Shown here piece by piece: positions 6,251 to 11,301 of a DNA stretch of 11,301 nt. This DNA comes from Gemmatimonadota bacterium (GTDB lineage: Bacteria > Gemmatimonadota > Gemmatimonadetes > Gemmatimonadales > GWC2-71-9). Every line of letters starts with the position of its first letter. The stretch's first letter is position 1. A program made the position numbers and the translations under genes. The stretch covers positions 1 to 11,301 of the forward strand of contig QHUF01000055.1 in NCBI GenBank assembly GCA_003221075.1, written 5' to 3'. Under the pieces are notes generated by a model. The model saw nothing but the letters and a program-made list of their open reading frames with translations. It was not told the origin of the DNA and did not search any database.

Positions 6251-6864
6251 TTCTCGCCGCGCTGTTGCTGGTGACGCAGGTTGCCACTCAGGATCCGCGA
6301 CTCGAGCGGCTCGATCCTGATACACGGGCGACTGTCGTTGCCGTGCTCGATTCGGCTCGCGACGTCGGGCTCCCAGTCGAGCCAATTATTCAGCGTGCGT
6401 TGGAAGGCACGACCAAGGGTGCGTCGGGCGCTCGAATTGTCGCGGCCGTCCGGCGACTCGCCGTCGATCTCGGTACGGCGCGTGGAGCGCTCGGCACCAG
6501 CGCGTCGGCACCGGAGCTCGAGGCTGCGGTGGCGGCGCTGCGCGCCGGCGCGACCCCGGAAGTCCTCGCGCATCTCCGCGACGTGCGCCGCCCACCCCTC
6601 ACCATCGCGCTCTCGGTACTCGCCGACCTCGTTGCGAGCGGCGTGCCCGCTGACAGCGCCGCAGCCGCAGTTCTTGCGCTCGCGCCGAAAGCGCGGGACG
6701 CCGATCTGGTCGAGTTCCGACGCGCCGTAGAGCGCGACATCGCGCTCGGCGCACCGCCCGGCGCCGCGACGTCCGTGCGTCTCAACGCGGGCGCGTTGGA
6801 CGTATACGGCACCAACAGCAGCTCCAATAACCCCAACAACCCTACCCGCCGCTCCCGGCCGTAG
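6247..6864 (+). CDS. Exported protein of unknown function with an internal helical repeat
   Basis: I do not recognise a named family. The 205-residue protein starts with a short hydrophobic stretch (MILAALLLVTQVATQ) that looks like a signal peptide, although it lacks N-terminal basic residues. The remainder is alanine-rich and mostly helical. A segment at about residues 41-80 (GLPVEPIIQRALEG, KG, RIVAAVRRLAVDL) and one at about 132-171 (GVPADSAAAAVLAL, PK, LVEFRRAVERDI) share the same pattern, suggesting a duplicated helical unit. The C-terminus is low-complexity (TNSSSNNPNNP followed by basic residues). The start ATG 6247 overlaps the previous stop (ATGA) and follows a strong purine-rich site (ggagggagaggg). 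It lies between the two CBM48 genes and is probably a partner in the same envelope system. Confidence 0.82.
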   Translation: MILAALLLVTQVATQDPRLERLDPDTRATVVAVLDSARDVGLPVEPIIQRALEGTTKGASGARIVAAVRRLAVDLGTARGALGTSASAPELEAAVAALRAGATPEVLAHLRDVRRPPLTIALSVLADLVASGVPADSAAAAVLALAPKARDADLVEFRRAVERDIALGAPPGAATSVRLNAGALDVYGTNSSSNNPNNPTRRSRP

Positions 6865-6876
6865 TCCTCTATTTCC

Positions 6877-8013
6877 GTGCGGACACTCCCCCTCATCGGA
6901 CTGGCGTGTGGGGTCAGTGTTCATGCGTTGTGCGCGCAAGTGACGGCAAACGTCGAGGCCGGCATCACGGATGTCCAATACGATGGCTTCCTCGCGTCCG
7001 GTGCCGCGTCCATTTCACCCACGATGCGCTGGCAGCACCCCGGAGGCCGGGGCTTTGTGAGCGCGCGCGGTACCTACCTGCAATTCCAGAGCGGGCGCCG
7101 CAGCATCGATGGCTCGGCCAATGGTTCGTGGTTCACGCCGCTCGCGCGACATTGGCGGGGCGAGCTCGGCCTCGCCGCAGGGGCGAGCGACTACGCGAAC
7201 ATCGCGAGCTTTAGCCACGGACAAGTAGACGCGCGCCTCCACTTGATGGACGAGGACCGCGGTGGATGGATCGCCGCGACGATGGGACGCTCGTCATTCG
7301 GGACTGGACCCCGGCCCGTCACCGTGGTTGCGGTTGGCATGTGGCTCCTGCGCACCGACAAGACGATGTTCGTGTCGCTGGATCGCTCGTTCATTGGCGA
7401 CACGGCGTACACCGATCTCCGGTCATCCGCCCGGTGGCGGCGGGATCGCATCGTGCTTGAAGGGGTGGTCGGAGCCCGCGTTTGGAGTCGCGGCGGGGGA
7501 CGCGGCGTGTTTGGAGAGGGCAGTGCGACGCTCACCCTCGGACACCAGGCGGCACTGATCGTGTCCGCCGGTCGCTACCCCACGGATGCCGTCAGTGGCA
7601 GCCTCGCTGGTCGTTACATGACGGCTGCCGTCCGCCTGGGAAGGATTACCGTTCGCAGGCCCGCCACGCCGGTCTTCTCCGGCAACTCGCACGCGAGCGA
7701 ACCGCACAGCTCCCCAAGCACGACCGTTACGCGTTTGGAGATTGAGACGCGCCGGGATGACGCCGTCCGTCTCACCGTCTACGCGCCCGGCGCGACGGTC
7801 GTCGAAATCAGCGGTGATTTCACCGATTGGCGCCCCGTGGCGCTGAGTCGGAGTCCGACGACCGCCGACGCGTGGCTGGCGTCGCTTCGGATTCCGAGTG
7901 GCATCCACCGCATCAACGTACGGCGCGACGGTGGACCCTGGATGGCGCCCGGCGGCACGACGCGCAGCGCGGACGACTACGACGGCGAGGTCGGCGTCTT
8001 CATTCTTCCCTAG
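6877..8013 (+). CDS. Predicted outer-membrane beta-barrel with C-terminal CBM48 (glycogen-binding-like) domain
   Basis: The 378-residue protein has a signal peptide with a probable cleavage after HALCA (residue 20). Residues about 22-260 consist of alternating short amphipathic strands rich in Gly, Arg and aromatic residues (for example GELGLAAGASDY, LEGVVGARVW, SATLTLGHQAALIVSAGRY), as expected of a transmembrane beta-barrel of roughly 10-12 strands. A Ser/Pro/Thr-rich linker (about 261-288) leads to a CBM48 domain (about 289-378). That domain carries VVEISGDFTDWRPV and resembles the CBM48 domain of the probable anti-sigma factor two genes upstream. GTG 6877 is the only reasonable start; no clear Shine-Dalgarno precedes it, and the gene follows the previous one by 12 bp. 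The barrel assignment rests on strand pattern only. Possible roles are a polysaccharide-binding surface protein or a sigma-regulated envelope component. The stop (TAG 8011-8013) interlocks with the MFS stop. Confidence 0.82.
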   Translation: MRTLPLIGLACGVSVHALCAQVTANVEAGITDVQYDGFLASGAASISPTMRWQHPGGRGFVSARGTYLQFQSGRRSIDGSANGSWFTPLARHWRGELGLAAGASDYANIASFSHGQVDARLHLMDEDRGGWIAATMGRSSFGTGPRPVTVVAVGMWLLRTDKTMFVSLDRSFIGDTAYTDLRSSARWRRDRIVLEGVVGARVWSRGGGRGVFGEGSATLTLGHQAALIVSAGRYPTDAVSGSLAGRYMTAAVRLGRITVRRPATPVFSGNSHASEPHSSPSTTVTRLEIETRRDDAVRLTVYAPGATVVEISGDFTDWRPVALSRSPTTADAWLASLRIPSGIHRINVRRDGGPWMAPGGTTRSADDYDGEVGVFILP

Positions 8014-9218
8014 CGGGCTCCGCCCGCGAGCCGCAGCGCTTCCGGTCTACGACGCAGTGCCAACATCGCCCAGACACCGAGTGCCGGTCCGATCGCCAGG
8101 ACGCTCATGCTCCAGCGCCACCCGATGGCGGCGGCGACTTTGGGCAGCATGTAGATCGTCGCGCAGGTCAGCAGAAACCCGAGACTGGTCTGGAGTGTCA
8201 GCGCGGTGCCGACGTAGTCGCGGGGGGCGAGCTCGCTGACCGCAGCCGAAAACTGCGCCGAGTCGGCAACGACACTGATTCCCCAGACGAGCAGCAATGG
8301 GATTAGCGCCACGAGCGGCGCGCCGAAAAGCAAACCGACCGCGCTCGCACACGTGCCCGACACAACCATCGCGGTGCTGGTAACGAGGGTGCGCCCCCAG
8401 CGATCGGCGTAATTCCCGCCGAGCCAGCATCCGATCGCGCCACTGCCGACCACCGCGAACGTCACGAGCGCCGCGAGTCCCGTCACATCTGCGTCCGCTG
8501 CTCGGCGCGCGTGCTCGCTGGCGGCAACGAACACCGCCATCCAGGTCCACATCGCGTACAACTCCCACATGTGACCCAAGTACCCGAGGTTCGCCAGCAG
8601 CACACCGCGGTCTTTTAGAATCCGAGGGGCGGCGGCGAGATCAAACGGCGGCGAAGGCGCGGCGAATGGTCCGTCGTTTGGTACAAGGAGGACCAAGAGT
8701 CCGCCCGCCAGCGCGCTGAGCGCCGCCACGATGAGGACAATGCGCCACGCGGCCGGGGAGACTGCCCACCGCACGAGATGCGGACTCGCCGAGCCGAGGG
8801 TGAGGGCGCCGACGAGAATGCCGATCGCGAGTCCTCTTCCTTCTTTGAACCATCCCGCCGCGATCTTCATCCCAGGCGGGTACACGCCGGCGAGTGCGGC
8901 ACCCGTGAGTAGCCGGCAAGCGATACCCAGCGTGATGCCGCTGGATGCAGCGACCCCGAGCGTCGCGATCGCGGCCAGCGCGGCCGATCCCGCAACCAGG
9001 CGCCGGGCGGACAGGCGATCGGCGAACGTGAAGATCGCACTGACGAGCGCGCCGGCGACGAACCCGAGCTGCACGGAGATCGTCAGCCACGCGGTGGTGA
9101 CGGGGGAAAGCTGCCAGACGCGCGCCAACGTTGGCGCAACGGCGGACGCACTGAACCACGGAGTCATCGCGAGCAGCTCGGCGATGGCCAGGACCGCCAG
9201 GACACGTCGGGCGTTCAC
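8010..9218 (-). CDS. MFS transporter, substrate unknown
   Basis: The 402-residue protein is almost entirely hydrophobic, with about 12 predicted transmembrane helices. It begins VNARRVLAVLAIAELLAMTP. The loop after helix 2 has ADRLSARRL, and the equivalent loop in the second half has GGNYADRWGR, the motif A of the major facilitator superfamily. RLLTGAALAGVYPPGMKIAA marks the helix 4 region. It would move a small solute across the inner membrane; nothing here identifies the substrate. GTG 9218 is chosen because it overlaps the Nif3 stop as GTGA, and because further upstream the frame (open to 9563) is only a shadow of the Nif3 gene. Translational coupling to Nif3 is likely. The stop TAG shares the bases CTAG (8010-8013) with the stop of the convergent CBM48 gene. 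Confidence 0.92.
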   Translation of the reverse strand: MNARRVLAVLAIAELLAMTPWFSASAVAPTLARVWQLSPVTTAWLTISVQLGFVAGALVSAIFTFADRLSARRLVAGSAALAAIATLGVAASSGITLGIACRLLTGAALAGVYPPGMKIAAGWFKEGRGLAIGILVGALTLGSASPHLVRWAVSPAAWRIVLIVAALSALAGGLLVLLVPNDGPFAAPSPPFDLAAAPRILKDRGVLLANLGYLGHMWELYAMWTWMAVFVAASEHARRAADADVTGLAALVTFAVVGSGAIGCWLGGNYADRWGRTLVTSTAMVVSGTCASAVGLLFGAPLVALIPLLLVWGISVVADSAQFSAAVSELAPRDYVGTALTLQTSLGFLLTCATIYMLPKVAAAIGWRWSMSVLAIGPALGVWAMLALRRRPEALRLAGGAR

Positions 9219-9970
9219 AGCCCGGTGGGATGATCCAAAAACACCCAGGGTAGATCGAACTTCTTGGAGACGTGCTGAGCCAGCGCTTTGACGCCGACGG
9301 TCTCGGTCGCGTAGTGACCTGCGAACAAGACGTTGAGGCCGAGCTCCTCGGCATCGAAAAATGTCCAGTGCTGGCCTTCGCCGGTGATGAACGTATCGAG
9401 CCCCGCGGCGGCGGCCTGTGGAATCAGCGATCCCCCCGACCCGGTGACGATTCCGACCCGCTGCACGCGCTCGGGCCCGAACGGGAATAGCCGCGGCGCG
9501 GTACCGAGGGCCTTGGTCACCGCCCAGCTGAGCTCCTCCCGCGTGCCGTGGTACTCGCCCCACACGCCAGCGGGCGCTCCGTGGTAGGATCCGAAATCGC
9601 CGCGAACTTTTACGTCCAGCATTCGGGCGAGGACGGGATTGTTACCAACATCGGGGTGGCGGTCGAGCGGAAGGTGCGCGGCGTAGAGTGCGATGTTTCC
9701 TTTGATGAGTCCCGCGAGCCGACGATAGGCGGGACCGACCAGCGGTCGCAGACCACCCCAGAACATGCCGTGATGAACGAGGAGACCGTCAGCGTGCTGC
9801 TCGGTCGCCTGGCGGACCGTCGCCTCGCAGAGGTCTACGGCTGCGGCGAGTCGCGTGACGTCTCCGGAGTTGCTGACCTGCAAGCCATTCAGCGCCTCAG
9901 GGGCGTCCGCGACCTCGTCGGCGACACGGAGATAGTCATCGAGAAAACGAACCAAAGTGTCTAGGCGCAC
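9215..9970 (-). CDS. Nif3-like dinuclear-metal-centre protein (NIF3/YbgI family)
   Basis: The 251-residue protein is the size of short family members such as E. coli YbgI. It shows the family landmarks in order: NGLQV near residue 28, LLVHHGMFWG (His66-His67), YAAHLPLDRHPDVGNN (His99, Asp103) and GHYATETVG (His219, Glu223). These residues bind two metal ions in a hexameric ring. The long insert domain of larger Nif3 proteins is absent. Biochemical function is unsettled; the family has been linked to GTP cyclohydrolase type 1-like annotations, but these are not secure. The GTG 9970 start gives the expected N-terminus (MRLDTLVRFLDDYL); no Shine-Dalgarno precedes it, and the codon sits in the loop of a weak 6-bp inverted repeat (9957-9962 / 9974-9979). 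It overlaps the MFS gene by 4 nt. Confidence 0.93.
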   Translation of the reverse strand: MRLDTLVRFLDDYLRVADEVADAPEALNGLQVSNSGDVTRLAAAVDLCEATVRQATEQHADGLLVHHGMFWGGLRPLVGPAYRRLAGLIKGNIALYAAHLPLDRHPDVGNNPVLARMLDVKVRGDFGSYHGAPAGVWGEYHGTREELSWAVTKALGTAPRLFPFGPERVQRVGIVTGSGGSLIPQAAAAGLDTFITGEGQHWTFFDAEELGLNVLFAGHYATETVGVKALAQHVSKKFDLPWVFLDHPTGL

Positions 9971-10093
9971 TCAAGACACCGTAGTCACAGTATCGAGGCA
10001 GTTACGCGACTTTCCACATTGACGGACTTCACAACGCTATATCTGACAATGAATTAGAGAATCCACATGGAGCAGCGCTAGGCGTGTGGATAT
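9971..10093 (-). promoter_or_regulatory. AT-richer intergenic region upstream of the Nif3-MFS pair
   Basis: This 123-bp region is visibly poorer in GC than its surroundings and probably carries the promoter of the Nif3-MFS unit. One weak candidate on the minus strand is GTGGAA (10012-10017) and GATACT (9989-9994) with a 17-bp spacer, giving a leader of roughly 10 nt. Other AT-rich words near 10038-10060 could serve instead. No promoter is certain. Confidence 0.3.
10061..10091 (-). terminator. Candidate terminator hairpin after the bactofilin gene
   Basis: ATCCACA (10061-10067) and TGTGGAT (10085-10091) form a perfect 7-bp inverted repeat with a 17-nt loop that contains the self-complementary AGCGCT. 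It begins 2 nt after the bactofilin stop (10094-10096). On the minus strand TCTCTAATTC follows, a modest T-containing tail. Its position fits a transcription end; the stem is weak. Confidence 0.35.
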
Positions 10094-10519
10094 CTATGCT
10101 CGTACCAGTGCCTGGCCGCCACGCTGCGCGACCTGCGGCGGCTGGCCCGCGTCCTCGCCCATCCGCAACACGCCGTTGATCTCTCCGCCTTCCTGTATCA
10201 GCAGTCGCTTCGTATGCACGTCGCCGTGAACGACGCTGGTCGCTTGCAGCTCGACGCGTTCTTCCGCGTAGATCGCTCCGCGCACCTCGCCGCCAATGAT
10301 GGCTTCACGGCTCACCACGTCGCCTTCCACTTCCCCGCCCCGGGCGACGAGGACCTGCTTCGCCGCGCGCACGGTTCCGCTCACTGAGCCCTCGATCTTC
10401 ACGACGCCGTCCGCCGAGATGTCGCCGACGACACGCATCCCCGCGCCGATGATCGATAGCCCCGGAACGCCGTCGCGGCCGCCGGCGGGCGTTGCGCCTT
10501 TTTCTGAGAACACTGCCAT
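10094..10519 (-). CDS. Bactofilin (polymer-forming cytoskeletal protein)
   Basis: The 141-residue protein has the bactofilin core at about residues 20-115. It is a run of short beta-helix rungs with regular Gly and hydrophobic residues (SIIGAGMRVVGDISADG, VKIEGSVSGTVRA, VEGDVVSREAIIGGEVRG, VHGDVHTKRLLIQEGG), flanked by short disordered Gly/Gln-rich ends. Bactofilins polymerise without nucleotides into filaments on the inner face of the membrane and recruit cell-wall or polarity proteins. ATG 10519 has AAGGAGGG (10526-10533) at 6-nt spacing. It overlaps the stop of the M23 peptidase by one base (TGATG), so the two are translationally coupled. Bactofilin with an M23 peptidase is a recurrent pair for cell shape, as in Helicobacter CcmA/Csd1-type systems. 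Confidence 0.95.
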   Translation of the reverse strand: MAVFSEKGATPAGGRDGVPGLSIIGAGMRVVGDISADGVVKIEGSVSGTVRAAKQVLVARGGEVEGDVVSREAIIGGEVRGAIYAEERVELQATSVVHGDVHTKRLLIQEGGEINGVLRMGEDAGQPPQVAQRGGQALVRA

Positions 10520-11301
10520 CAGCGTCCCTCCTTCACTAGATCCAGCGGATCGACGGACTTGTTGTCGTGTCGAATCTCAAAGTGCAGGTGCGGAGCTGTG
10601 GACCGCCCTGAGTTTCCGGACAAACCGATGACCTGCCCTGCCTGAACTTCGTCGCCCTCGGCTGCAAGCAACCGTGACATGTGACCATACATCGTCTCAT
10701 AACCGGACGGATGCCGCAAGAGGACGAACAAACCGTAGTCCCCATCGTAGCCTGCTGCCGTGACCGAGCCTCCGCCTGAGGCCCGCACCGGAGTCCCAAG
10801 CGGAACGGCGATATCCACGCCGGGATGGGATTCGTCGACCACTCCGGGCCGCACCTGGCCGCGGGTGACAAACCCCGGGACATCGAGTGGCCAGTGCGAC
10901 GGTGTGGATACCCCGCGTTCGTAGCGATTGCCAGCTCCGGGCAGCGCTGCCCGAATTGGCACCGCGCGCATCGAAGAGGCGAAGTCGGTATTGCGAGCGA
11001 CAGTGCCGCCCGCGCCCGCGGCTCCTGCGCCGCTGCGGGAGACGGGAGGCGCTTTGACGCCGAGCATTTGACGCAGCTCCTGGTAGTTCGCTTCCGCGCG
11101 ATTCAACGCGGACGCGAGCTGCTGGACTCGACTGTTCTCGACGCGAAGCCGCGACACTTCCCGCTTGAGTCCGGGGACCAGTGCGGCGTTGCGCATGATC
11201 GGTCCGGCAAAGGCGAAGAACAGCACGACCAGGACGGCAATCGCGCCGGCACCCCACTTCCCCGCCATGACCGCCCAGCGCGGGAACCGGTACTGTTTGG
11301 A
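10519..11301 (-). CDS. M23 (LytM/peptidase_M23) family metallopeptidase with membrane anchor and coiled coil, start uncertain
   Basis: Numbered from ATG 11268, the protein has 249 residues. A transmembrane helix lies at about 7-25, a coiled coil at about 33-68 (KREVSRLRVENSRVQQLASALNRAE without the first and last residues), an Ala/Gly-rich linker at about 75-92 and the LytM domain at about 125-245. Zinc ligands are His148 and Asp152 (SHPGVDIA) and His229 (HLHFEI); His196 (YGHM) and His227 are the catalytic-site histidines. All key residues are present, so it should be an active peptidoglycan endopeptidase, with the catalytic domain in the periplasm. The frame stays open to the window edge with G or C in 10 of 11 third positions, and ATG 11268 lacks a Shine-Dalgarno, so the true start may lie beyond the window. 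If 11268 is the start, the CDS is 10519-11268. It is directly upstream of and coupled to the bactofilin gene. Confidence 0.92.
   Translation of the reverse strand, partial: SKQYRFPRWAVMAGKWGAGAIAVLVVLFFAFAGPIMRNAALVPGLKREVSRLRVENSRVQQLASALNRAEANYQELRQMLGVKAPPVSRSGAGAAGAGGTVARNTDFASSMRAVPIRAALPGAGNRYERGVSTPSHWPLDVPGFVTRGQVRPGVVDESHPGVDIAVPLGTPVRASGGGSVTAAGYDGDYGLFVLLRHPSGYETMYGHMSRLLAAEGDEVQAGQVIGLSGNSGRSTAPHLHFEIRHDNKSVDPLDLVKEGR

Noticed and set aside
9219..9563. N-terminal extension of the MFS reading frame
   Set aside because: The extension is an out-of-frame shadow of the Nif3 gene; hydrophobic MFS sequence begins just after GTG 9218, which overlaps the Nif3 stop.
10019..10043. Apparent + strand promoter (TTGACG and TATATC)
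   Set aside because: The spacing is only 13 bp and no + strand gene or RNA follows; the flanking genes are all on the minus strand.
1..11301. CRISPR arrays, tRNA or rRNA genes, transposases, integrases, toxin-antitoxin or defence genes
   Set aside because: I searched by eye for regular spaced repeats, cloverleaf-like segments and mobile-element motifs and saw none.

Overview
The window is GC-rich, gene-dense chromosomal DNA. It carries twelve genes, of which the first and probably the last are cut by the window edges. I see no tRNA, rRNA, CRISPR array, insertion sequence, integrase or phage gene. The outer-membrane and lipoprotein-type products indicate a diderm. High GC, many GTG starts, a DUF4382 lipoprotein, and an ECF sigma factor followed by CBM48 ('glycogen-binding') exported proteins together suggest Gemmatimonadota. 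This is an inference from gene content, not from a phylogenetic marker.

Left part (1-5089): a prolyl-oligopeptidase-family (S9, glutamyl-endopeptidase-like) gene enters from the left edge on the + strand. It meets a leftward group head-on: an M20 metallopeptidase lipoprotein, a NAPE-PLD/RomA-like metallo-beta-lactamase-fold hydrolase and, furthest upstream, a DUF4382 lipoprotein. The gap between the convergent S9 and M20 genes is only 4 bp. The MBL gene begins with a GTG that lies inside a perfect 11-bp inverted repeat between it and the DUF4382 gene.

Centre (5090-8013): a 119-bp divergent intergenic region with several GTGAC/GTCAC repeats separates the DUF4382 gene from a rightward four-gene operon. 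The operon encodes an ECF sigma factor; a single-pass membrane protein with a CBM48 domain on its outer side (probable anti-sigma factor, no zinc finger); an exported helical protein of unknown function with an internal repeat; and a predicted outer-membrane beta-barrel ending in a second CBM48 domain. Overlapping start and stop codons tie the first three genes together, and the fourth follows after 12 bp. I read it as a candidate cell-envelope signalling system with carbohydrate-binding-type modules at both the inner and the outer membrane. It is the most interesting part of the window.

Right part (8010-11301): all genes point left. A Nif3-family protein overlaps an MFS transporter by GTGA, and the transporter's stop is interlocked with the sigma-operon stop in one CTAG. 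After a 123-bp AT-richer intergenic region come a bactofilin and an M23 (LytM) peptidase with a membrane anchor and coiled coil. These two overlap by one base (TGATG), a pairing typical of cell-shape or wall-remodelling modules. No gene-free stretch exceeds about 125 bp.
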